Assembly (NCBI GenBank): GCA_003164275.1
Contig: PLSY01000085.1
Location: forward strand, 1 to 6,804
Direction: 5' to 3'
Length of the DNA: 6,804 nt
Origin: Acidimicrobiaceae bacterium
GTDB lineage: Bacteria; Actinomycetota; Acidimicrobiia; Acidimicrobiales; RAAP-2
The position numbers and the translations under genes were made by a program. Each line of letters opens with the position of its first letter. The stretch's first letter is position 1. Under the pieces are notes generated by a model. That model was not told the DNA's origin. It did no database searches and saw only the letters and a list, made by a program, of their open reading frames with translations. Shown one piece after another: positions 1 through 6,403 of the stretch.

Positions 1-1
1 C

Positions 2-574
2 ACCACCTTCTCGGTCGACCAGCTGAAGAGCTCGGGGGTGCTGGCCTCTTACCCCTACGCCCTCCAGGTCAAGCGCAACGACCCCAAGGCGTTCTTCGTT
101 GCCTCCAAATACCCGATCTCGGGAGCGAACGTCGTCTACGGCGATGGCGGCACTCCCTTCATCGTTCAGAGCACCCTGCACCTTCCCACCGGGTCGGTCA
201 CTCTCTGGGTGGTCCACACCGTCGCCCCCGAGAGCAACACCTTCTCGGACTTGGAGTCCAACCTGTCGCAGCTGGCCAGCCTGGTGAGAAAGCGTGGGAC
301 GGATCATCTTTTGGTCATCGGGGACTTCAACGCCACGTGGGGGGCAAAGAACTTCCGCTCCATTCTGGATACCGGTCTGACCGACGGGGCCGCCGCCCGG
401 GCGAAGGAGTTCGACATGACCTGGTCACAGATAATCCCTGTCCTGCCCCCGGTCGTGCGCATCGACCACTTCCTCACCGGACAGGGGGTGGCGGTGACCC
501 AGATCGCCACGGGACCCGGGCCCGGCAGTGATCACCGGGACCTCTCGGCCTCGGTGGCCGTTCGTCGGGGTTGA
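2..574 (+). CDS. Endonuclease/exonuclease/phosphatase family protein, 3' part only
   Basis: This is the C-terminal 190 residues of an EEP-fold metal-dependent phosphodiesterase or nuclease. The reading frame is open to the left edge, so the true start lies outside the window; the GTG at 38 is internal. Numbering from base 2, the visible family motifs are GDFNA (catalytic Asp108 and Asn110), R-I-D-H-F at about 153-157, and the terminal G-S-D-H-R-D with Asp177 and catalytic His178. These are the last three conserved blocks of the family in the right order and spacing. The metal-binding Glu normally found near the N-terminus is not in the window. Related actinobacterial proteins often carry N-terminal membrane helices, which cannot be checked here. 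Family members cleave DNA, RNA, phosphoinositides or sphingolipids, so the substrate cannot be assigned. A hairpin follows six bases after the stop, suggesting the gene ends its transcript. The family assignment is firm; the specific function is not. Confidence 0.88.
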   Translation, partial: TTFSVDQLKSSGVLASYPYALQVKRNDPKAFFVASKYPISGANVVYGDGGTPFIVQSTLHLPTGSVTLWVVHTVAPESNTFSDLESNLSQLASLVRKRGTDHLLVIGDFNATWGAKNFRSILDTGLTDGAAARAKEFDMTWSQIIPVLPPVVRIDHFLTGQGVAVTQIATGPGPGSDHRDLSASVAVRRG

Positions 575-580
575 GGCGCT

Positions 581-600
581 TGCCGGTCCGACCACCGGCA
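581..600 (+). terminator. Hairpin after the EEP gene, probable terminator
   Basis: TGCCGGT (581-587) and ACCGGCA (594-600) form a perfect 7-bp stem with a 6-base loop, starting six bases after the stop codon at 572-574. There is no T-run after it; the downstream bases are C-rich. U-tail-less hairpins directly after stop codons are commonly proposed terminators in high-GC actinobacteria. The position supports that reading, but function is inferred. Confidence 0.5.
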
Positions 601-648
601 CCCGCACCACCTCCTTCGATGGCGCACGCCCGGTTCCCTTCGACTGCG

Positions 649-654
649 TAAACT
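649..654 (+). promoter_or_regulatory. -10 element TAAACT placed for a leaderless transcript
   Basis: TAAACT matches the actinobacterial TANNNT -10 pattern and ends six bases before the GTG at 661. A transcript would therefore start at or within a base or two of the start codon, giving a leaderless mRNA. No clear -35 hexamer sits at the right distance, and there is no Shine-Dalgarno sequence in front of the GTG. Both are usual for leaderless promoters in this phylum. The assignment rests on spacing only. Confidence 0.45.
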
Positions 655-660
655 GGTTGG

Positions 661-1221
661 GTGCCAACGCTCAGTGGAGGTGACCTGGTCTTCGTACTGG
701 TCCTGTCTGTGGTCTGGGCGGTGCTCGGCTACCGGTTGTCCGAAAACGACCGGAAGTCCCTCGGACGCACCCCTTGGGGCCTCCCGTCCGGGCTGTGGGC
801 GCTGTTCTGGTTCCTCTCGTTGATCGTGGGTCTGGTGCTGTATCTCATCGCCCACTCGTCGGGGGTTCGTCGATTCCAACAGCAGCCGTCACTGCACCCG
901 ACTGGGTCCGACCTCGATATGGCCCGGAGGGATACCTCGAAGCGCACCGGCAGCATCTCCGAGCAGTTCCCGGCCTATCCCAGCCCGGCCAATTCCCAGG
1001 CACCGACCACGGAGCCCGAAGGCGCCGAGCCCGAGGTGTTCCATGCGCCGCCGCCCCCGACAAACGTCCCGCCGATGCTGTCGCCGCCGGCCTGGCAGCC
1101 CGATCCGAGCGGCCGGTTCCACTACCGGTGGTGGGATGGCTATCAGTGGACGTCCCAGGTGTCGACCGACGGCCACCATCTGGTCGATACCAATCCCGAC
1201 CAGCGCACCGGCCCCTACTGA
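661..1221 (+). CDS. Small membrane protein with C-terminal DUF2510 domain
   Basis: This is a 186-residue protein of unknown function. Two hydrophobic segments, about residues 9-26 and 46-64, look like membrane helices joined by a short polar loop. Residues about 70-140 form a low-complexity linker rich in Pro, Ser, Glu and Thr, including a P-P-P-P-T-N-V-P-P stretch. The C-terminus holds a DUF2510 motif: W145-x-P-D-P-S-G151, then R156-W-W-D-G160 and W163-T164. DUF2510 is a short domain found mostly in Actinomycetota, usually at one end of membrane proteins, and has no established activity. The GTG at 661 is chosen because it comes just before the first helix and follows a well-placed -10 element. 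A GGAGG at 676-680 has no ATG, GTG or TTG in frame at a useful distance. The next in-frame GTG, at 721, would cut into the first helix. The protein probably sits in the cell membrane and presents the DUF2510 tail; its partners are unknown. Confidence 0.82.
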   Translation: MPTLSGGDLVFVLVLSVVWAVLGYRLSENDRKSLGRTPWGLPSGLWALFWFLSLIVGLVLYLIAHSSGVRRFQQQPSLHPTGSDLDMARRDTSKRTGSISEQFPAYPSPANSQAPTTEPEGAEPEVFHAPPPPTNVPPMLSPPAWQPDPSGRFHYRWWDGYQWTSQVSTDGHHLVDTNPDQRTGPY

Positions 1222-1395
1222 CCGAAGTCCGGACTCGGCCGGGCCGGGCTGCTCGGCTGACCGCTCCCCTGTGCCTCTTCGAGGTGGGCTAAATGTGGAG
1301 AACCTGAGCCGCGCCGGCACCATTCCTCGTCCCGTCGACCCTCCGTCACCCCAAGGTTTTCAGGGTCGTCCGCGGGTGCCAGCGGGAAGAGTGAA

Positions 1396-1418
1396 TACGA
1401 TGGAACGCACGGTTGACG
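1396..1418 (+). promoter_or_regulatory. Weak promoter-like elements upstream of the SNF2 gene
   Basis: TACGAT at 1396-1401 fits the TANNNT -10 pattern and is the same hexamer proposed for the acyltransferase promoter in this window, but no -35 is visible at 16 to 18 bases upstream. Alternatively, TTGACG at 1413-1418 is a good -35 hexamer but has only a poor -10 (CATAGG, 1437-1442) downstream. One of the two may drive the SNF2 gene; the sequence does not decide which. Confidence 0.25.
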
Positions 1419-1517
1419 GAGTAGGGCCGGCGCTGACATAGGCCGGTCTGAAGCGGAAGGGACCAACCGATCGTGCCCACCGACGACGGTGGTCCATGGA
1501 GAGGCAGAAAACGGTTT

Positions 1518-1523
1518 GAGGAG
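1518..1523 (+). promoter_or_regulatory. Shine-Dalgarno sequence deciding the SNF2 start
   Basis: GAGGAG ends nine bases before the GTG at 1533. The alternative GTG at 1473 has only AAGG (1457-1460), twelve bases away. This favours the shorter protein, which then begins M-I-S-A-T-D-E-A-A-L-E-R-L-V-G. Confidence 0.5.
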
Positions 1524-1532
1524 CAGCGGACG

Positions 1533-4500
1533 GTGATCAGCGCAACCGATGAGGCCGCCCTGGAACGGCTGGTCGGGCCCACCACTTTCTCCAGGGCGTC
1601 ACGCTACGCCGATCAGGGGGCTGTTCTCACCTGCGAGTGGAAGGATGGCGGTTCCTGGGTGTCAGGCCAGGTCCAAGGGAGCGAGATCGAGCCCTACTAC
1701 GCCTCGGCCAAGCTGGTTCGCGCCCCTTCGGGGCGACTGTCCCGTCTCGTGGCCAACTGCACCTGCCCGGTGGGACTCAACTGCAAGCACGCGGTGGCCC
1801 TCTTGTTGTCGGACGACGCGATCCCCGCATCCGGGGTCGCCTACCTCCGCCTGGTCGGTGACCGGCGCACGGCCGCTCCCAACCGGGGACGGGGACGTGA
1901 TGCCGGGTCGAGGCGAACCAAGCGACAAGCCGAGTGGGAGCGCTCCTTGGAGCCCATGCTGACCGACGAGGAGGCGTTCGAGGATCAGTCCGTCACCGGT
2001 GAGTTCGGGATCCAGTTCGAGCTCACCGGCATCACCAACCGAGGCGGCAAGCGGACGTCCTCATCCGAGGCGGGGATCAAAGTTCGGCCGGTGATCCCAG
2101 GCAAGAACGGCAACTGGGTCCGTACCGGCGTGTCATGGTCGAGCCTCGACTATCTGGCCTATCGGGGTCGCAACGCGCAACGGGCGACCAACAAGGTCCT
2201 GGTCCTCAAGGAGCTCCTGGCTCTCAGTCGGGTGGCCGGGAATCGCTCGTCGTGGGGGTACACCGAAGAGGTCGTCAAGCTGGAGGCCATCAACTCCCGG
2301 CGTCTCTGGGATCTGCTCATCGAGGCACGGGACCTCGGCGTGCCACTGCTGCAGGCGGGGCGCGCTCCGATCCCGGTCACACTGCATCGGACATCGGCCG
2401 AGGTGGCCATGGACCTCACCCGGGCCAAGGCCGGCCTGAGCCTTCAGGCACAGCTCAGCTTCGACGGCGAGCCCCTACCCACCGAGATGACCCTGCTCAT
2501 CGGCCGGCCCGCCCATGGCATCGCCTGGTGGAGCGAAGGAACGCCGTCGTCGCCGTCGCGCCTCAGCCTCGCCCCCCTCAAGACCCCGATCGACGAGGGC
2601 ATGCGGGGCATCCTCGAGGCCTCGGTGGTCGATGTGCCGGCCCGCGACGAGAAGCGGTTCGTCACCGAATTCCTTCCCTCCCTGCGGCAACGAGTGCCGG
2701 TGGCCTCGAGCGACGAGTCCATCGAGCTCCCCGAGCTCGGACCCGAGGTGGTGGTCCTTCGCCTCAGCTATCTCGAAAGTCACCAGATCGCACTGGCGTG
2801 GGAGCTCGGCAGGGTTGGCTCTCAGGCATCGGCTGGGCGCCGGGGCTTGTGGGACGGTCCGACCGGGCGCAACAGGGCGAGCGAGACTGCCATCATCGAT
2901 GCGGCCAGCACCGCACTCCGCTCACTGCCCGAGCTGTTCGAACTGACCGCGGGGGGAAACAGGCTGGCCGCCCAGTCGGTGCTCGAAGGCATGCGTGCCG
3001 TGCACTTCATCACCGAGGTGTTGCCTGGCCTCCAGCAGATAGAGGGCCTGGTCGTCGAGTCGGTCGGGGATCCCGCCGACTATCGGGAGACCACTGCTGC
3101 GCCGCAGGTCAGCCTCGGGGGATCGGGTGGAAACACCGGCAGCGACTGGTTCGACCTGACCGTCACCGTCACCGTGGCGGGTGAGGACGTGCCGTTCACC
3201 GACCTGTTCATCGCCCTGGCCGCAGAGCAGACCCACCTCATCCTTCCCTCGGGCACGTTCTTCTCGCTCGACCGCCCCGAGCTCAGACAGCTGGCCGACC
3301 TCATCGCCGAGGCGAGGGCACTCCAGCAGTCGAGCGGGGACACCATCCGGCTCAGCCGCTTCCAAGCCAGCCTCTGGGAGGATCTCCGCCAACTCGGGGT
3401 CATTACCTCCCAGGCGGGGGAGTGGGAGGCGTCGGTCCGATCCCTCGCCAGCGCGTCCGACCGGGCCGAGCAGCCCCCTCCCTCGGGGCTCCACGCCACC
3501 CTCCGGCCCTATCAGCTCACCGGCTTCAACTGGCTGGCCTACCTCTACGAGCATCGGCTCGGCGGAGTGCTGGCCGATGACATGGGGCTCGGAAAGACTC
3601 TCCAGGCCCTAGCCCTTATCTGCCACACCAAAGAGCGAGGGCTGGCCACGGCCCCCTACCTTGTCGTGGCACCCACCAGCGTGGTGGGCAACTGGGCGGC
3701 CGAGTGCGCGAAGTTCACGCCCGATCTGAAGGTGCTAGCCATCTCCGAGACGGCGGCCCGCCGGGGCGGTCCGCTCTCCGGGGCGATCGCCGGGGCGGAC
3801 CTGGTCATCACCTCTTACAGCCTGTTCCGCATGGAGTACGACGGCTACGCCGAAGTGGAGTGGTCAGGCCTGTTCCTGGACGAGGCCCAGTTCGCCAAGA
3901 ACCACCGCTCCCAGACCTACATCCGGGCAAAGACCCTTCCCGTCCCGTTCAAGGTGGCCATGACCGGCACGCCTCTTGAGAACAATCTGATGGAGCTGTG
4001 GTCCCTGCTCTCGATTACGGCACCGGGACTGTTCTCGAGCCCCGACCGGTTTGCCGAGTACTACCGGATGCCCATCGAGAAGAAGGGGAACGAGGAGCGG
4101 CTCGAGCAGTTGCGGCGCCGGATCCGACCCCTCATGCTGCGACGGACCAAAGAGCAGGTAGCGAGCGATCTCCCGGACAAACACGAGCAGGTTCTCGAGC
4201 TCGAGATGAGCCCGAAGCACAAGAAGCTCTATCAGACCTACCTGCAACGGGAGAGGCAGAAGGTCCTCGGACTGATCGGCGACATGTCGAAGAACCGGTT
4301 CGAGATCTTCCGGTCGCTGACCCTGCTGCGCCAAGCAAGCCTCGATATGTCGCTGGTGGACGCCGAGCACGAGGGCGTGCCCTCGACCAAGCTCGATGCC
4401 TTGATGGAGATGCTGGATGACATCGTGGCCGACGGGCACCGGGTCCTCGTCTTCAGCCAGTTCACGCGCTTCCTCGCCCTGGCCCGCAGGCGGATCGAAG

Positions 4501-4886
4501 AAGCTGGAATCGAGTACTGCTATCTCGACGGGCGAACGAGGAACCGACCGGCTGTCATCACCGCATTCCAGACCGGCACCGCACCCGTGTTCCTCATCAG
4601 CCTCAAGGCCGGGGGGTTCGGCCTCAACCTCACTGAAGCCGACTACTGCATCCTTCTCGATCCCTGGTGGAACCCGGCAACCGAAGCCCAGGCGGTGGAC
4701 CGGGCGCACCGGATCGGGCAAACGAAAAAGGTCATGGTCTACCGGTTGGTGGCCAAGGGGACCCTCGAGGAAAAGGTGATGGCGCTGAAGGAGAAAAAAG
4801 CCGCCCTCTTCGCCAACGTCATGGATGCCGGTGGGTTCGAGAGCGGGGCCATGACTGCATCCGACATCGTCGAGCTACTGCAATGA
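1533..4886 (+). CDS. SWIM zinc-finger SNF2-family DNA-dependent ATPase (helicase-like)
   Basis: A 1117-residue superfamily 2 ATPase of the SNF2/RapA type, expected to translocate on double-stranded DNA in the cytoplasm. An N-terminal SWIM zinc finger is visible as C76-x-C78-x5-C84-x-H86, followed by a basic linker (about 110-138) and a long middle region (about 140-650) I cannot assign. The motor starts at L657-R-P-Y-Q661. It shows Walker A D682-D-M-G-L-G-K688-T, motif II D783-E-A-Q, M810-T-G-T-P, the C-lobe V971-L-V-F-S-Q-F, S1023-L-K-A-G-G-F-G-L-N-L, the W-W-N-P block and Q1053-A-V-D-R1057-A-H-R1060-I-G-Q. All key ATPase residues are intact. I chose the GTG at 1533 because GAGGAG lies nine bases before it and because codon use is typical only from there. 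The longer GTG at 1473 would give 1137 residues and has a weaker AAGG. Roles known for this family include RNA polymerase recycling (RapA), chromosome repair and, for some relatives, phage defence. No methylase, nuclease or other defence partner lies beside it, so I infer a stand-alone housekeeping or repair role with low certainty. Confidence 0.93.
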   Translation: MISATDEAALERLVGPTTFSRASRYADQGAVLTCEWKDGGSWVSGQVQGSEIEPYYASAKLVRAPSGRLSRLVANCTCPVGLNCKHAVALLLSDDAIPASGVAYLRLVGDRRTAAPNRGRGRDAGSRRTKRQAEWERSLEPMLTDEEAFEDQSVTGEFGIQFELTGITNRGGKRTSSSEAGIKVRPVIPGKNGNWVRTGVSWSSLDYLAYRGRNAQRATNKVLVLKELLALSRVAGNRSSWGYTEEVVKLEAINSRRLWDLLIEARDLGVPLLQAGRAPIPVTLHRTSAEVAMDLTRAKAGLSLQAQLSFDGEPLPTEMTLLIGRPAHGIAWWSEGTPSSPSRLSLAPLKTPIDEGMRGILEASVVDVPARDEKRFVTEFLPSLRQRVPVASSDESIELPELGPEVVVLRLSYLESHQIALAWELGRVGSQASAGRRGLWDGPTGRNRASETAIIDAASTALRSLPELFELTAGGNRLAAQSVLEGMRAVHFITEVLPGLQQIEGLVVESVGDPADYRETTAAPQVSLGGSGGNTGSDWFDLTVTVTVAGEDVPFTDLFIALAAEQTHLILPSGTFFSLDRPELRQLADLIAEARALQQSSGDTIRLSRFQASLWEDLRQLGVITSQAGEWEASVRSLASASDRAEQPPPSGLHATLRPYQLTGFNWLAYLYEHRLGGVLADDMGLGKTLQALALICHTKERGLATAPYLVVAPTSVVGNWAAECAKFTPDLKVLAISETAARRGGPLSGAIAGADLVITSYSLFRMEYDGYAEVEWSGLFLDEAQFAKNHRSQTYIRAKTLPVPFKVAMTGTPLENNLMELWSLLSITAPGLFSSPDRFAEYYRMPIEKKGNEERLEQLRRRIRPLMLRRTKEQVASDLPDKHEQVLELEMSPKHKKLYQTYLQRERQKVLGLIGDMSKNRFEIFRSLTLLRQASLDMSLVDAEHEGVPSTKLDALMEMLDDIVADGHRVLVFSQFTRFLALARRRIEEAGIEYCYLDGRTRNRPAVITAFQTGTAPVFLISLKAGGFGLNLTEADYCILLDPWWNPATEAQAVDRAHRIGQTKKVMVYRLVAKGTLEEKVMALKEKKAALFANVMDAGGFESGAMTASDIVELLQ

Positions 4887-4911
4887 CATGACGGTCGGCC
4901 CGCACGTCATG
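4887..4911. terminator. Inverted repeat at a convergent junction, possible two-way terminator
   Basis: CATGACG (4887-4893) and CGTCATG (4905-4911) are a perfect 7-bp inverted repeat around an 11-base GC-rich loop. It begins on the base after the SNF2 stop and ends 16 bases before the last base of the oppositely oriented acyltransferase gene. It is nearly the only intergenic sequence here, so it would have to serve both genes. There is no T-run on either strand, so this is inferred from position and symmetry. Confidence 0.4.
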
Positions 4912-4927
4912 CCCTAGTGATTCCCCA

Positions 4928-6094
4928 CTATGCCGTAGCCGTCTCGAGCCGCTGGAGTTTCTCGCTACGCCTGACCTCGAACTGCTTCTTGAGCTTCAAG
5001 CCAGGACGCTCGACCAGGTAGTAGGAGGCCAACGGAAGGGCGGCGAGGAAGAAGAGCTTCGGCGCGAAGTGGGCCAGCTGGTCGACGATCGATCCATGAC
5101 CGGTTGATCCGACGGAGAGGGCGATTTCATTCCAGAGGTAGATGGAATAGGACAGGACGCCAATCCAGACGATGAATCGAAGTGACAACGCTCTGCCGAG
5201 CAGGGTGTTCGGTGCTTGGATCAGCCCGATGATCCCCAGCGCGGCGGCGAGGCACACGAGCTCGACCGGTCCGGCATAGACCCAGTCGTTCGTGGCTGAG
5301 ACATCCTTGGTCCAGATGATGAGGATGCCGATGAAGGCGAACGGGAACCACCGCACGAAGCGCGTGGTGGCCAGCCGGTCGAAGTACCCGGCCGTGTAGA
5401 TCAGGGCGAAGAGGCATCCGAGCAACAAGGAGTAGGCGTTGGTGTCGGGGGCGTAGTAGAGCCGGGACCAGGCGACGTGGTTCGCCGCCAACACGATGTT
5501 CTCGGTCACCGACGCCAGCATCAACGCTGCGGTCACCCCGATGAGGGCGTTCCTCGAGAGCCGTCGACCGAGGAGGAGCAGCACGACTGGCCACAGCAGA
5601 TAGAACTGCTCTTCCATGCACAGCGTCCAGATCTGACCAACGCCGGCAACTGAGACGTGGGAGATCTCCCAGAAATTCATCCGATAGGTGGCGCCGATCC
5701 ACAGCTGATGGCGCCACGCGGTGAACTGCGCCGTCTGGAAAAGCCGTGCGTAGACCAGGGTTCCCAGGATGAAGGCGACATAGGCGGGCCAAAGGCGAAA
5801 CACCCGCCGAAGATAGAAACGGCCCATCGAGAACTTTCCGTCCTGTCTGGCCGAGGCCTCATTGACCAACAAGGTGGTGATCAAGAAGCCTGACAGCACG
5901 AAAAAGACGTCGACACCGATCCATCCCCCCTGGGCATGGCTGAGGGAGTGGGTGATGTGGGTGAGCACGACCAGACCGACGGCCAGAGCCCTCAGGCCGT
6001 CGAGTTGCGGCATGTAGCCCGACTTGGGTTCCGGCTTCGCCGCCACGACGTCGCCGGCATCCTGAGGGGACTTCGTTCCAAGAATCTCGATCAT
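4928..6094 (-). CDS. Acyltransferase family 3 (OafA/YrhL-like) membrane O-acyltransferase
   Basis: A 388-residue integral membrane protein that is expected to move an acyl group, often acetyl, onto a sugar of the cell envelope or an exported glycan. After a short polar N-terminus it has about ten hydrophobic segments. Family motifs in order: L-D-G-L-R-A-L-A (about 31-38) leading to the likely catalytic His46 at the end of the first helix; W-I-G-V-D-V-F-F-V-L-S-G-F (58-70); F-Y-L-R-R97-x-x-R100-x-x-P103; W-T-L-C-M-E161-E162-Q-F-Y-L-L-W-P; and near the end S-Y-S-I-Y-L-W-N-E and Y-Y-L-V-E-R-P. The family more often has W-S-L-S-V-E-E-Q, so T-L-C-M is a mild variant. There is no C-terminal SGNH esterase domain; the protein ends in a basic tail. 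I chose ATG 6094 because GGAG (6101-6104) is six bases away; a TTG one codon earlier is too close. The gene converges on the SNF2 gene and has no sugar-pathway neighbours, so the acceptor is unknown. Sampled stretches look somewhat less GC-rich than the SNF2 gene. Confidence 0.92.
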   Translation of the reverse strand: MIEILGTKSPQDAGDVVAAKPEPKSGYMPQLDGLRALAVGLVVLTHITHSLSHAQGGWIGVDVFFVLSGFLITTLLVNEASARQDGKFSMGRFYLRRVFRLWPAYVAFILGTLVYARLFQTAQFTAWRHQLWIGATYRMNFWEISHVSVAGVGQIWTLCMEEQFYLLWPVVLLLLGRRLSRNALIGVTAALMLASVTENIVLAANHVAWSRLYYAPDTNAYSLLLGCLFALIYTAGYFDRLATTRFVRWFPFAFIGILIIWTKDVSATNDWVYAGPVELVCLAAALGIIGLIQAPNTLLGRALSLRFIVWIGVLSYSIYLWNEIALSVGSTGHGSIVDQLAHFAPKLFFLAALPLASYYLVERPGLKLKKQFEVRRSEKLQRLETATA

Positions 6095-6175
6095 CAAAGT
6101 CTCCAGCGATTGGATTCAGCGCAAAAGGGTCGACCTCTCGTGCCAGCTGTGGGCAAAGGTCGTGCAACGGAAGCC

Positions 6176-6204
6176 ATCGTAAAATGGGGCTAAACGCCCA
6201 ACAA
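6176..6204 (-). promoter_or_regulatory. Likely promoter of the acyltransferase gene
   Basis: On the minus strand, TTGTTG (6204-6199) and TACGAT (6181-6176) are separated by exactly 17 bases. The -10 matches four of six consensus positions and fits TANNNT; the -35 keeps the TTG core. Transcription would begin near 6169 and leave a 5' leader of about 75 bases before the ATG at 6094. The -35 hexamer is also one arm of an inverted repeat. Confidence 0.42.
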
Positions 6205-6240
6205 CCCTCCAAGGAGGCGTGCGACCCCGCACTTTTGTTG
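6199..6240. repeat. Nested inverted repeats forming a compact three-way structure
   Basis: Outer arms CAACAA (6199-6204) and TTGTTG (6235-6240) are perfect complements. Between them are two further inverted repeats: CCTCC-AA-GGAGG (6206-6217) and GTGCG-ACCC-CGCAC (6219-6232). Nearly all 42 bases are thus accounted for by pairing. Read on the plus strand, the second hairpin is followed by TTTTGTTG, resembling an intrinsic terminator, but no plus-strand gene lies before it. An operator at the acyltransferase promoter or a remnant of a mobile-element end are other readings. Confidence 0.45.
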
Positions 6241-6375
6241 ACCCCCCCTTGTCTCCAACTCGGGAGTCCCTGGTGCTACCGAGCAGACCCTTGCATCTGA
6301 CTCCGTCCGGGGATCGAGCCCAGGGGAGTTGCGTCGCCGAAGCAGAAGACGTGGTGGCGTCCCGCCGAATGGTGG

Positions 6376-6393
6376 GGATTGAGCATGCAATCC
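6376..6393 (-). terminator. Hairpin after the transposase gene
   Basis: GGATTG (6376-6381) and CAATCC (6388-6393) form a perfect 6-bp stem around six bases, starting ten bases after the transposase stop on the minus strand and lying inside the putative element end. No T-run follows. It could end the transposase transcript, limit read-through towards the acyltransferase gene, or be subterminal structure of the element. Confidence 0.35.
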
Positions 6394-6403
6394 TCGGCGG
6401 CGA

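Larger units (their letters stand above)
1222..1532. other. Non-coding gap before the SNF2 gene
   Basis: About 310 bases with no credible gene. Just after the DUF2510 stop lies the perfect 10-base palindrome AGTCCGGACT (1226-1235), followed by the GC-rich inverted repeat CGGCCGGGCCG. Neither has a proper loop or a T-run, so I do not call a terminator. The right half holds two weak promoter-like elements, described separately. The last 60 bases (1473-1532) are in frame with the SNF2 gene from an alternative GTG. They use codons such as AGA, AAA and TTT that are unlike the body of that gene, so they are more likely leader than protein. Confidence 0.5.
6095..6352. other. Non-coding stretch between acyltransferase and insertion sequence
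   Basis: About 258 bases with no credible gene on either strand. It holds the acyltransferase ribosome binding site (GGAG on the minus strand at 6101-6104), its likely promoter (6176-6204) and a cluster of nested inverted repeats (6199-6240). I see nothing recognisable in 6241-6352 apart from a run of seven C (6242-6248). Confidence 0.6.

Noticed and set aside
1226..1246. AGTCCGGACT palindrome and the following GC-rich repeat as a terminator of the DUF2510 gene
   Set aside because: The palindrome has no loop, the next repeat has a one-base loop, and no T-run follows; both could arise by chance at this GC content.
2135..3184. A 349-codon plus-strand open frame inside the SNF2 gene
   Set aside because: It lies wholly within the SNF2 coding frame, its product is Arg/Gly/Pro-rich with no family motif, and long shadow frames are expected at this GC content.
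2922..3554. A 210-codon minus-strand open frame opposite the SNF2 middle region
   Set aside because: Same reason: it is antisense to a well-supported gene and shows no motif.
3864..4721. A 285-codon minus-strand open frame opposite the SNF2 motor
   Set aside because: It is antisense to the conserved helicase motifs and its translation has no recognisable domain, so it is a GC-driven shadow.
1473..4886. Reading the SNF2 gene as part of a phage-defence system such as DISARM
   Set aside because: No methyltransferase, phospholipase-D-like, DUF1998 or other partner gene is present, and SWIM-SNF2 proteins occur widely outside defence islands.
5127..5792. A 221-codon minus-strand frame within the acyltransferase
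   Set aside because: It overlaps the acyltransferase in another frame and its Arg/Pro/His-rich product lacks the hydrophobic pattern of a real membrane gene.
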